Under the pieces are notes generated by a model. That model worked only from the letters and a program-made list of their open reading frames with translations. It was not told the DNA's origin and searched no databases. This document shows positions 32,480 to 43,906 of a stretch of DNA of 64,000 nt, piece after piece. Origin of the DNA: Leptasterias polaris (lineage: Eukaryota; Echinodermata; Asteroidea; Forcipulatida; Asteriidae); the NCBI GenBank assembly GCA_037783415.1, contig JAZGTN010000046.1, forward strand, positions 4,098,501 to 4,162,500. Direction: 5' to 3'. Made by a program: the position numbers and the translations under genes. How positions within the stretch are numbered: position 1 is the stretch's first letter; every line of letters begins with the position of its first letter.

Positions 32480-33720
32480 ATACACATCCTGAGCTTGTTT
32501 TGTTGAACTTTTAAAGTAAGGAACGGATGCGGACTCGGTGGAAAAGAAACTCCGCTATGCAACCTATTGAGACTTTTAGGTAAAAAGCTAAATTTAAAAG
32601 TTACAATCATTTTTTCAGTTTTACAGATTTACAGATTTCAAAATTTCTGCTTAAAGTTGGCCCAGGCATAACACCCTATTTTTGGTGGGGGTGGGGGTGG
32701 AAGCCAGTCTCATAAAAACACCACAAAAACATCCCAATCCTAGCTCCAATCAGCCTGGCACTTGCCAGGAACAAACGGTGTACTATACCTTAATAGACCC
32801 AATTAGCCCAACACTGGCCCAGAGCAAATAGTATACTAACCGTTCCAGATGACCAAATCAATAACAGTACGTCATGTCATGCCTGAGCACAGCAAGCGAA
32901 AGTAGTCCATTTTGTGCCGCACTGAGTGTTCCTCTACTCTCTAGACTTTCGCAGAAGCTATAATGGCGGCGTCCACGAGCTCTATGGCTAGTAGTGTTGA
33001 ACGTAAAAATCGTTTTAAAGAATTGTTCACTATTTGAGCGGCAGCAAGTATATGGAAGAGTTTGACAGAGGGGGGAGAAGAGGGTCTTCCGTTCACAATT
33101 TAAAAAAACATTGTCTGACAATTTAAGAGCACGGGAAGGAGACCACGATTACTGAAATGACCGGCTACGTCACCCACACGGCAGGAACGCACAGTACGGC
33201 CGCGCATGCGTACGTCACCTGGAACACTCAGTACGCCGGAACGCTTAGGACCGTGACACCGGAACAAACATCAGAACAAACCGGCACTGATCCAGGGACC
33301 GTCCTGTTGAAAGTTAGACTTAAATCTAGCTACCGTACTTTAAATTATGCACGAAGTGCCTTGTTTCTGTGCGGGGGGGGGGGGGGGGGGCAAGAATGAC
33401 AAAACGCCTTCAGTATCTGCTATCAGACGTCGAACCGACTATACGCTGCAACGCATTGAACATTTCGTTGAAGTTGCATTGATCATCTTTGTTTACATAA
33501 AGAGTACCCTGGTACCCTGGCCTCTTTCTCCATTTTAAAAGTCGAGAAATTTCACAGTCCAATCTCCATAAAATAATAAGAGCAAGCACCGTAATGTTGT
33601 GAACAATAATTGTGTCAACATGAAATCCAACTCCCTCTGTGGCTTTTTTGTAAACATTTGATGTCACAGATTACATTGTCTATAGGCCTACAAGTTTTAA
33701 CAGGAGTATTCAAAATGTAT
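32480..33720. other. Intergenic; homopolymer and old repeat
   Basis: A G homopolymer of about 18 at 33373-33390. 33535-33700 shares a repeat with 52080-52235 (CTCCATAAAATA, GTGGCTxTTTTGTAAACAT, TGATGTCACAG). 33157-33300 is a CG-rich open stretch without recognisable protein features. Confidence 0.45.
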
Positions 33721-33884
33721 CTATGCCTTTGTTTTTAGGTGTTAAATGGTTCATGACAAATGATGTGATACTGTATCAGCCATGCTCTGAACATACCAAC
33801 TTTACGTGCGTTTTTGTTTACTACAGCGCTACCTTAACCAACTGCAGAGGACCAAATTATGGTGTTCTAAAGGCGACAGATGTG

Positions 33885-34233
33885 CGTCGCGTCGTGCCGT
33901 CGCGTCGCCTGTTCCGTCGTCCGTCGCGTCGCCCGTCGCGTCGTGCCGTCGCCCGTCGCGTCGCCTGTTTTTCAATTGATTTGCATGGTGACTTGGACAT
34001 CCGTCGTCCGTCGCGTCGTGCCGTCGTCCGTCGCGTCGTGCCGTCGCGTCGTCCGTCGCGTCGCCCGTCGCGTCGCCCGTCGCGTCGTCCGTCGCGTCGT
34101 CCGTCGCGTCGCCCGTCGCGTCGTCCGTCGTCCGTCGCGTCGTGCCGTCGCGTCGCCCGTCGTCCGTCGCGTCGTGCCGTCGCGTCGTCCGTCGCGTCGC
34201 CCGTCGCGTCGTCCGTCGCGTCGCCCGTCGCGT
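33885..34233 (+). repeat. 12-13 bp GC-rich minisatellite (left foldback arm)
   Basis: CGTCGCGTCGCC / CGTCGCGTCGTC / CGTCGCGTCGTGC units, interrupted once by a unique island at about 33965-34010. Open frames on both strands (RRPSRR-type peptides) are artefacts. Confidence 0.9.
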
Positions 34234-34239
34234 AGCTCG

Positions 34240-35885
34240 TCCTATAACTGTGCATCATGGTACAGTTCAAAAACTAATGACTTTCAGTGGCACTCTTGTC
34301 CATGTACTTGTGAAATGATGACAGACGTATGATGTTGTTGTTGTGTGGTTGAAGTGTCATTGATGAATCGAAAATAACCCCCATGTTCCGAGCTTCCGAG
34401 GGAGCTATCAGAGCAAGTTACCGATGGAAATGTATGGCACATTATTAATGTTATACACCGTTTTCAAGTTTTCTTAAAGTGATTTGTTTCTAGTAATGTG
34501 TCACTTCGTGTAACGTTACTCTCTATTGTGTGATCCATAACTCTGTCACTTCTAAAAATCTCACACATGTTAACAATTCAAAGATGAAACCGTCAATTTG
34601 GAAAAGCCGTTCAGGCCAAATGAAAGGTATCAGTTAATAAACCTGCTAAATATTGACATGACTAGTGACAGATAAATCATACTCGACCATTGTGTCACTC
34701 CGTAATATTTATTGCCCAATCAGTATTGAAATGAACATTACAAGTGAATGCTTACAAATTTATCATCAAGTTAGAAACACCAAGGACTCATGACCATGTA
34801 TTTTGTTTTAATGTTTATAGAAACACCAAGGACTCATGACCATGTATTTTTTTTAATGGTTTTTTGGTGTTAAACAAAGAATTTTTGTCTTTGCCTCCTT
34901 TTTGCATAATTGTTGCTACTTATGAACTTTCAGGCTTGCGAAAGGCGATATATTAATCCGTTGTCATTACAAATATTATTGATATTACATATTTTAAGAT
35001 AAACGGGCCAATTACCACTTTAATTACTACTACATGTACTCTGGTAAATTAACTCTTCTGTCATATTATGGCATATTATTATTTACTGTGAAAAAGGCAT
35101 GCACACATAACTTCTGTTTAAAAAAACAAAAAAACAAAACAATGGGAAATGACCGAAAGTAACAAACTTACTATTTCCAGCCAGTAATTCTATTTGAATA
35201 TTCGCCATGAAAAATTACTTTATTAATGAACACTAGTTAATTTTATCACCTTTTTCTTCCGAAACATTTCTCATTGTTAGAGAAGTTTACCTCTTCCCAC
35301 TCAAAGTTTAAAAAGGGAAGGATGTAACAATAATTATCTGTTTGGTTTAAATTTGGTGTGAGAGTTTGTTGATGTAATTTTACTTCTTGTGTTTACTGCT
35401 AGAGGAAGTTTCTCCCTTTTGATGGCTTATTATGTAACAGGTCCAGAAAAACCGTGTTCAGTAGGAGCATAGAGAAAGGACCACGGAGAGACAAGTATGT
35501 TCCCTTCCACTGTTTATTCCAACTTAATCTCTTGTAGCACCCAAGTTCATTTCAAGGAATCGTCTGTAATAAACAACCCTCTTGTTTAATCCTTAATCCT
35601 CAGATAGTGGTAATTAAGTCACCCATTAAATGTATTATAGTTTACAGATAGCAGCCTGTGTGTTCTCCCACCATCACTTCTTTGATTTTATGTACTGGTG
35701 GTTCTTCATGTTTTTAAGTTTTGCCTGTTTCATGTCATTACTGCTATGGACACGATTTTAGAGCCATTTTGATTTTAATTTGTAACCTTCCTTGGCACAT
35801 GTGTTTTGTTGTTTTTAGTGGTTTTATAAATCCTGTTAGTTCAGTAGTGTTACTGTTGGTCTTGGTTTAGAATTCACTTGATTTA
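34240..35885. other. Foldback interior, no gene seen
   Basis: AT-rich. AGAAACACCAAGGACTCATG is duplicated at 34774 and 34821 (a ~47-bp tandem pair). No transposase-like frame. Confidence 0.45.
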
Positions 35886-37099
35886 TTGCTTTATGGTTTT
35901 GCTTTTGGTCATCGCTTCATAATCAATAAAGTAATTTTTCATCGCTTTATAATCAATAAAGTAATTTTGTGCAAGCCCACCAACCATGTGGATAATAATT
36001 TAGGTAAATTTGATCTCAAGAACTGGAGACCGATTAGCCTTTTAAATGTAGATTACAAACTGTTGGCCAAAGTTCTCACAAATAGGTTAAAAAGGGCCAT
36101 GCCTTTCATAATAGGTGACGAACAGACATGTGGTGTACCGGGGAGAAAAAATCACGACAACCTCACACTTTTGCGTGATAGCATAGATTATAATTGGAAC
36201 AATAAGGAAGCAGCTATTTTAAGCATCGATCAGGAGAAGGTTTTCGATAGAATTAATTGGAATTATATGTTTGCCGTGCTTGAGAAAATGGGGATTCCCC
36301 CCCAAATTCATTCAATGGATCAAGCTTTTATATAGTAATCCTGAGAGTTGCGTCATTGTAAATATCTTCATTGGCAGACCTTTCCAAATAAGTAGAGGTA
36401 TCAGACAAGGGTGTCCCCTGTCTCCATTGTTATATGCAGTCTGTGCAGAAGGTTTAGGAACTCTAATTAGAATCAATAATGGTTGCATGGTATTCAGTGT
36501 CCAGGTGGAACTGAATGTGTTAAAATTATCCAGCATGCCGATGATGCCACGGTTTTTATTTCTAAAGAGAGTGTGTAAAGAAAATAGAAAACATTATTTT
36601 TAGTTTTTACTGGTCAGGTAAACCGGACAAAATCAAGCGTGCCACTATCACCGGACCTCGATACATGGGAGGGACAGGTCTTTTGGACGTCAGGGTCAGG
36701 TTACGCAGTCTAAAACTGATGTGGTTGAGTATTATATCAAAAGTAATGGTAAATGGAAATCCTTCTTTAACTATTGGATCGAGAAACCCGGCGAAAGCCA
36801 TAATCTTTGGTTGGTATGTGTTTGGTAAAACCAAGAAAAGGTCACTGCAGACCACTCCCTTTTATATGGACCTTTTTGCAGCCTACGAAAAATCAGGGGG
36901 TGTTTTCAGACCAGAATTCACCTCAGTTTTGGAAGTAATGAATATCCCTCTCTGGCATAATTCAGTGGTTGCGATTAATAAGGATAACGATTTAGCGAGT
37001 CCTGTTTTAACAAAGAATAACATCATCAAATTTCAACATGTTGTTAAAAATAACGACTAATTACCTTTAAGGAATTGGCTAGGATCAAGTGTGATCAGG

Positions 37100-40000
37100 T
37101 GATTTCAACATAAATTTATTAATTCCAACCAATCCTAGCTCCCAGTCCTTTATCGACTTATTTACATCTCACTCTTTCCTCCCCAAATCCATATGCCCAC
37201 ACGTATTATTGATACTTCTGCTACACTTATTGATAATTTTTTATCAAATATTCTTCCTTCCTCAAAATCTGGTATTTTAATCTCTGATATCTCAGATCAT
37301 CTGCCAATTGTTATGTTCGTTCAGTCTCCAAACTCAAGTTCTTCTCATAATCGAAATTTACATTTTTCTCGAAATGTGTCTAATGTGAACCTTGAACAGT
37401 TTATTGACGACTTACACTCTTTTGACTGGACCAATGTCCTTAGTTGTAATAATCCTGATACTGCATGCTTATAATACTTTTCTGGATAATTGTATTTTTC
37501 TGTACGATCAAAATACACCTTTAGTTAGACAAAACAACAATACCAAATCTAATCACATTTCAACTACCCCTTGGATTACACATTCCCTCCTCAAATCTAT
37601 TAAGAAAAAGAATCAATTGTATCGTCAGTACTTGTCCAACCCTACAACCTCACATAAATGCAAGTATATGCCCTATCAAGTATAAAAACACCTTGACTAG
37701 CCTTCTACGTCTTTGTAAAAAAAAAGTACTATTCCCTTCTGAGTTTGAAAAAGAAAGAAATAACATCCGTAATACCTGGAAGATTATAAATTCTGTTTTG
37801 AATAAAAATACCCATTCTCATGGTATTAACAGCATCATTGTTAATGGGAATTTAATTGACAACCCAAATCAAATCGCCAATCATTTTAATCAATACTTTA
37901 TCAATATTGGTCCCAACCTTGCTAAAAACATCCAACCTACTCATTCACCCCTTAGTTTTGCTGATTATATGCCCAACCCTAATTTTAATTCCTTCTTTTT
38001 TACTCCAGTATTTGAACATGAAATTTTGGACATTGTAAAAAATTTACAAAATAAAAAAAGTTCTGGTCATGACCTGATCAATATTTCCATTATCAAAAAG
38101 TCAATTTTTGCCATAAGTAAACCACTTGTTCATATTGTCAATACTTCTTTTACGACTGGCATTGTTCCATCAGAAATAAAAATTGCTAAAGTCCCACCAG
38201 TTTTCAAAAAGGGTGGTCGTAACAATATATCCAATTATAGGCCCATCTCTATTCTTTCATGTTTTTCAAAGATCTTTGAAAAATGTGTCTATGCCCGTAC
38301 CATTAATTTTCTGAATAAGTTTGAAATTTTAACAAATCAACAGTTTGGTTTCCGTAGCAAACATTCAACCATTCAGGCACTCCTTGATTTTATTGATAAA
38401 GTTACTAATGCTATCGATGACTCCAATCATACTTTGGGTGTGTTCCTTGATCTTTCAAAGGCTTTTGATACAATAGACCATCAAATACTATTGCATAAAC
38501 TTCCCAACTATGGTATCCGTGGAATTCCCCTAGAATGGTTTAAGAGTTATCTTTCAGACAGGCCACAATATGTTTCCGTCAATGGCATTAAATCTGAGTC
38601 TGATGTCCTTACGTATGGAGTACCTCAAGGATCAATCCTCGGGCCTTTGTTATTCACCATATACATTAATGATTTCACAAATTCTTCTAGTGTGCTTTCA
38701 TTTATATTATTTGCGGATGACTCTAATTTATTCTTTTCCCATAGTAACCTTGACTATCTTGTAAACACTGTTAACAATGAGCTCAAACTAGTTGCCACCT
38801 GGTTTAAGGTCAATAAACTATCCCTAAATATCACTAAAACTAACTGCATGTTGTTCAGTAATTCTATAAAGATTAATGACATTGAAATCACTGGAAACTG
38901 ATTGTTGCAAGTTTCTAGGACTTTTTGTTGACCGTAGACTATCATGGAATAGTCATGTTGATTACAGTGTAAAATTATTGCTAGAAATATTGGTGTGATC
39001 AATAGGATCAAGCATTTTATGCCTGAACTGGTTTTACAATCTCTTTATAATACATTGATCGGTTCTTATCTTAACTACGGGATACTTGCATGGGGATCAA
39101 GTTCTGCTACCAATCCTAATAGACTTCTTCTCTTACAGAAGCGAGCTCTTCGTATCATTAATTTTGCTGAATTTAACGCACATACAGATCCCCTTTTCCA
39201 TAAATATGCAATTTTAAAGTGAATGATATTTATTGTCTTCAGCTTGGGTCCCTCATGTATCAACTCACTTGTAAAAATTTACCTTCTGCTATTCAATCAA
39301 TTTTTTCTTTAAACTCAGATGTACATTCCCATTTCACCCGCCAAGCTTCTAATTATCACATTTCTTACACTCGTACTTCCCTCGCTCTTAAAACTATAAA
39401 CATGAGGGACCTATGCTTTGGAACATGCTTAATGAAAAACTTAAAGCCTCCAAAAGCTTGTTTACTTTTAAACGTGTCTTTAAAGCTGATATACTGAAAT
39501 CTTATTGTTGATGAGTGTTTTTACAGATGTACATTGTATTTTGAACCATACCACAGTGCAGACTCGGGGGGTCTCCTACATGGGATCCATGGTGTATACT
39601 ATCATCCATAGCCACACTATGTTAAATCCATCGAGGGATACGCTGCTTTTGCATCACTCATGATTTCGTTTGATACTATATTGCTGACTGGCAAGAAGTT
39701 GTTGTGTTTGATTGTTGTGTTAGTCCTAGTCCATTGTTTGTGCTCGTTATTTGATTGTATTATAGTGTTTGCTGATTTTTCTTTGTAACATGCATGTGCA
39801 TTGAGACCTGCTATTATATTTGTTTATTGGTGGCTCGACTCGACCACGGACCTCCACGGTTCACTTAACATTATATTTTAATCTCAATGCATATGCATGT
39901 CACTATAGGGACCATTGCCTACAAGCTTTGCTTTTTAAATAAGCTTTGCTTTTTAAATGGATCCCTCTGCAGTGTCACATAATGCTTTTTTTGTTTACAT

Positions 40001-40133
40001 GTAATATTCTTCAAACCTATGCTGTAAAACATTTACTTTGCATTATGTAATGATTACTTTTGATGTATCTATTATTGCCTTTTGCTTTTTTGATACTGTG
40101 GAAATAAACGAACCTTGAACCTTGAACCTTGAA
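37100..40133 (+). mobile_element. CR1/L2-type LINE inserted in the Tx1 LINE
   Basis: The 5' end is truncated inside the endonuclease: MPTRIIDTSATLIDN and ISDISDHLPI are the last conserved endonuclease blocks. RT follows at 37693-38901, then its C-terminal tail (SYLNYGILAWGS, LQKRALRII) in other frames at 38995-39500. The 3' end is a short tandem of GAACCTT at about 40109-40133, typical of CR1/L2-like elements, which end in microsatellite repeats rather than poly(A). Confidence 0.8.
37693..38901 (+). CDS. Reverse transcriptase ORF of the CR1/L2-type LINE (partial)
   Basis: 402 codons. RT motifs in order: PPVFKKGGRNNISNYRPIS, then LTNQQFGFRSKHST, the LFLDLSKAFDTIDH block carrying the first catalytic Asp, VPQGSILGPLLF, and FADDSNLFF with the catalytic Asp pair. 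All catalytic Asp are retained. It reverse-transcribes the element RNA at a nicked target. The frame is broken upstream (endonuclease, in other frames) and downstream (stop at 38901 followed by frameshifted C-terminal blocks), so the copy is dead. It probably ends by a frameshift inside the ITGN-C-KFLG region. Confidence 0.85.
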   Translation: MTSLLRLCKKKVLFPSEFEKERNNIRNTWKIINSVLNKNTHSHGINSIIVNGNLIDNPNQIANHFNQYFINIGPNLAKNIQPTHSPLSFADYMPNPNFNSFFFTPVFEHEILDIVKNLQNKKSSGHDLINISIIKKSIFAISKPLVHIVNTSFTTGIVPSEIKIAKVPPVFKKGGRNNISNYRPISILSCFSKIFEKCVYARTINFLNKFEILTNQQFGFRSKHSTIQALLDFIDKVTNAIDDSNHTLGVFLDLSKAFDTIDHQILLHKLPNYGIRGIPLEWFKSYLSDRPQYVSVNGIKSESDVLTYGVPQGSILGPLLFTIYINDFTNSSSVLSFILFADDSNLFFSHSNLDYLVNTVNNELKLVATWFKVNKLSLNITKTNCMLFSNSIKINDIEITGN

Positions 40134-41539
40134 GTGTAAAATTAATCGTATCACTGCTGGACGCATAGCTAAACGTCTTCGAACAAAACATCAATCCTGT
40201 CCTCTTCAAAGAAAAACGTTGTGGGCCTAATAACCATCCAAGCAGGTGGCTCAGTTCCAAATTGACCATGGGGATCAGGGTTTGGTACCTTTTTCTAAAA
40301 TTACCACGAAATTAATGTACAAATCATTGAAGGTCAAATAATTTGTTTTTCCAAAAGCACAGGAAAAGTGGGCCTCGATTTTAGGCCTCACTGATAAGTT
40401 CGACTGGGCCAATATTTGGACCAAATTAAACATGAACAATATTATGGACGCCAAAGACAAGGACACCTTTTAAGACTTTATCACAGGATTCTGCCAACCC
40501 GAGATAAACTTAAACGCATGAAAATCATAGATACAGTCGACTGTCCTTTCTGTAAATCCGACACTGAAACTGTCGAACATTTGTTTCTATACTGTAATGA
40601 GGTGGTTGAACCCTGGTTATACGTCGAATTTTTAATTAGGAAACAAACTGGCTGGCGTTTCTTTTGTCTCAGTGATTGTATAAGAATTGTATGTATGAAT
40701 TTGTCATTTGTATCTATGATAATATTGTTGGCATGATGATCAATGTTATTTGGAGAATCCGGTGTGATCTGGTCTTCAATGAGGACAACGTTTTCACAAA
40801 CACAAACATTATCAAGACCTACAAAGAAACTCTCAGATCATTTCTACTAAGGGAGAGGAATAGGCTCCAAACAAGTAATTTTAACAAATTGTACAAATTC
40901 CTGTGTACTTTCAATGAAGACGAGAGTCCAAAGTTTATGTTCTGATCAAAATCGAATTTTGTCACCTCTCAGTTACTGTCCTTTGTGTAGGCCTTAATTT
41001 TAATCTTTTTACTTGTACTAGGTTGCTTTTTCATGTTTTGATCTTGCCTTTGTTTGATATGTAATATCAACTTTGTTCATTGTCCTTTAGTTTCTAGTAA
41101 CCTATATGTACTTGTGTACTGATCTATCAGTACTTGCTTTAATGTTCCATAGGAGATGTACATACTTGTAATTACTTGAGTTGAATAAACGGAGTCTATA
41201 AGAGCTCCACTCAAAAGAAAAAAAAAGAAAAAATAATAATAATAATTTAGGTAGTATTTTTCCTACGATGCTGCTGTTGACATTGCTTTATTTTACAGGC
41301 TAGTAGGCATGGTAGGGAGGCCGAGGTAGTAAAAACTAATACTTGACATGTTTTTACAATTAAAAGGATATTGTTGAGATGACACGGCAAGCAGGGATTG
41401 ATCAAACTATTACACATCTGCCATCTAGAATCTCGACGACCTCATCAGACTCACTTCGACGGAAATAATCAAAGAGCGCCACCAATTGACAGAAAAGTGA
41501 AGAACGTTTTGGCGAAAATAAGGTCCAAATCAATTTAAA

Positions 41540-41945
41540 AACAGGCGACGCGACGGACGACGGCACGACGCGACGGACGACGGGCGACGCGACGGCACGA
41601 CGCGACGGACGACGGGCGACGCGACGGCACGACGCGACGGACGACGGCACGACGCGACGGACGACGGACGACGCGACGGGCGACGCGACGGACGACGCGA
41701 CGGGCGACGCGACGGACGACGCGACGGACGACGCGACGGACGACGCGACGGCACGACGCGACGGACGACGGCACGACGCGACGGACGACGGATGTCCAAG
41801 TCACCATGCAAATCAATTGAAAAACAGGCGACGCGACGGGCGACGGCACGACGCGACGCACGACGCGACGGGCGACGGCACGACGCGACGGACGACGCGA
41901 CGGACGACGGAATAGGCGACGCGACGGCACGACGCGACGCATATC
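41540..41945 (-). repeat. 12-13 bp GC-rich minisatellite (right foldback arm)
   Basis: Reverse complement of the left arm, with the same island at about 41790-41828. It is somewhat longer than the left arm, so copy numbers have drifted. Confidence 0.9.
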
Positions 41946-42019
41946 TGTCGTCTTTAGAACACCATACCAAATAGCGCCCTTTTCACACGTTATTGTCATG
42001 AAAGGTGTGAACTTTTCTC

Positions 42020-42115
42020 ATTCAAAACCTAGTTGGTAGACTTACAATACAGTGCGCCACCAGGAGTAATTGCCCAGGAGAAAGGAGGTCAGTTGAAAAG
42101 CAGGCTATACAGACA
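42020..42115 (+). other. Fragment similar to intron 3 of the sPLA2 genes
   Basis: ACAGTGCGCCACCAGGAG and AGTTGAAAAGCAGGCT resemble sequence after exon 3 of the minus-strand sPLA2 gene (29770-29870, minus strand) and of the pseudogene (15220-15280). Either a scrap of another gene copy or a shared repeat. Confidence 0.4.
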
Positions 42116-42462
42116 TGCTAAAAAGATTGTCGAGCTTTAACCTTTAAAAACGGCCACTAAAACGTATACGCTAAAACTTATAGCACTTTTTATGACCTCA
42201 ATTAAGGAAAGATCCACATCTGCCGGGTATTTTCTTGGGAGGTCCGGGACTAACATAGTTTGTAATGTTGTTTATTCTTGAACCGAATGAGCCTCTATGA
42301 TAATTTATTAAAACAAAAACTCGATGAGTATCGGGGAGGAATGGTATGGATTGGGTAGAAGTAGAGCACTCTTTGGGATGACATTTTTATTTGGAGGAGA
42401 TGTGGGGTAAGCGGGGGCAAAGACATGGGTTTGTCACTTGGGTGCATCTTTTCGATCTCGTG

Positions 42463-42487
42463 GGGGGGGGGGGGCAAGGGCTCTGAG

Positions 42488-42519
<32 letters not shown>

Positions 42520-42520
42520 C
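42463..42520. repeat. Adjacent G and C homopolymers
   Basis: A G run at about 42462-42473 is followed by a C run of about 30 at 42489-42519. The pair can fold back and is likely to be length-unstable or misassembled. Confidence 0.8.
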
Positions 42521-42579
42521 TCTGCTTAGCCACCGATGTTTACATATGTTCACGATCCAACCAGGCCATTATAATAATG

Positions 42580-42915
42580 ATAATAGTAATACTCAGTTAT
42601 TATAAAAGCACATAATATGGGGCCTATTTTTATCCTAGTAGCTAGATCAAGGCGCTTTACCGTGCATTGTTATCCCTGTTCATCAGGCATACTCGGACCA
42701 TTCAATCTCAAACATTTTCAACTCTCTGGAGAGCATACAACCTGTTAATGGGTTATTGGTACTTCAAACCCAGCCCTTGCAGGCTCCTATTTGTACACCC
42801 GTATCAAGAGAATACATTAATCTGTATGTTTCTTGCTCAAGGACACAACTGTCTAACCGGGATTCGACCCACACTCCGGTGACCAGGACATTATAACTAT
42901 AGGTGTCAGCCACGC
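42580..42915 (-). mobile_element. SINE family A, decayed copy
   Basis: On the minus strand: head with B-box complement GATTCGACCCAC at about 42860 and the GAGCAAGAAACATAC region, to an end near AAGCGCCTTGATC and a TTATTATAAT tail at 42570-42600. Confidence 0.6.
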
Positions 42916-43906
42916 CATTATCAACCATCACAACAGCCAAGAAACAGGAGTGTTTGAGATCTAGAGTGACGTTTTTCTACTTGACCTTTGAAATGACGGC
43001 AAAACAATCACAGGTACTAATCGAAATGATGAGGGTCTCACTTTAGCACTGACAATTCTTGGTTCTCATACAAATAACGTTCTGCAACAGTGCGTAAAAT
43101 GTTAATAACAAAATCACTGGTGTATAACGTGTAGGCCTACTGCACACAGCATATATTAATTAGGCGCAAACGTATCAACCAATATGCAATGTCTTTATTA
43201 TGCTTCAAAACAGAGTCATGATAAAAAGCCACCAGCATAATCATCATTAACACGTCATCAACCTTGAGTACAGATTAATTTAAATGACCACCCCAAGCCA
43301 CAGTTTCGTCGTGTATATTTAAGCTGTAGAAACAGTACTAGCTGCAATTATGTTTCAGTCATATTTTCTATTGTTTCACTTGTTTTTGTTTGCACGTTCT
43401 GCTGCTTTTTAAAGACCTGTGTGCTGAGCTGAAATCGTTTGTAGTGATACATCTTTAGTTGCACAGGTCGGACTACAACAAGTCTAATTGATTACGTTCT
43501 GGCCCCACAAAGTAATGACGACAATTCCAACGTTGATGCGACTGGCGCAAGTCTAAGTCATTGATCACCGGAGTGAGACCCGATCGTCCCCGCACTGCTC
43601 ATCTTTGCAAGAAAATCTCTGTACAAAACAACACGCTCCAGTTCATTACGACGGCTGAAACGCTGCACAAATTCTACTTGAAGGAAACACAAAATAATAC
43701 ACTGAAATATCAGTCACAGCTCTGTTTCACCATTAGTGCATCTTGAGAGAAGTTGTACGGTGTCAGAAATAGAGAATTGAACGCAACAAGACTGCATCAC
43801 CGGGGGAAAGGGTGTTTGTGAGAGGTTGCTTCTGTGTTGTGATGGTTATAGTGAGTAGCGCCTGGCGTCCATGTTGACATCTATTAAAACGGCAGCTCTT
43901 TTCAAG

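Larger units (their letters stand above)
35886..41215 (+). mobile_element. Tx1-clade LINE, internally deleted and interrupted
   Basis: The first part (35990-37060) encodes RT pieces: LKNWRPISLLNVDYKLLAK, then an IGDEQTCGVPGR motif, LSIDQEKVFDRINW and, after a frameshift, FQISRGIRQGCPLSPLLY. The RT catalytic FADD block is missing: at about 36600 the sequence jumps to the C-terminal region (GKPDKIKRATI, GGTGLLDV). After a second LINE (37.1-40.13 kb) the C-terminal part resumes at about 40416-40945, with a zinc-finger-like CPFCKSDTETVEHLFLYC. The 3' end is GAATAAACGGAGTC followed by an A-rich tail at about 41210-41235. The first repeat CATCGCTT(C/T)ATAATCAATAAAG occurs twice near 35910. Inactive. 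Confidence 0.8.
33745..42010. mobile_element. Foldback (TU-like) element: long inverted arms of tandem repeats
   Basis: The left arm (about 33745-34233) and right arm (about 41535-42010) are inverted copies. Each has, from outside in, TTCATGACAA, a GGTGTTCTAAAG block, a repeat block, a unique island (CAATTGATTTGCATGGTGAC, TTGGACATCCGTCG) and more repeat. The repeat unit is CGTCGCGTCGYC with a 13-bp CGTCGCGTCGTGC variant. Such arms made of short direct repeats characterise foldback elements, including the sea urchin TU family. The interior is filled by two LINEs and shows no foldback-specific gene. Exact ends and target duplication are not resolved. Confidence 0.65.

Noticed and set aside
33723..34332. 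Arg/Ser/Pro-rich proteins on both strands
   Set aside because: Generated by the 12-13 bp CG-rich repeat; open in several frames on both strands at once, and mirrored at 41.4-42.0 kb.
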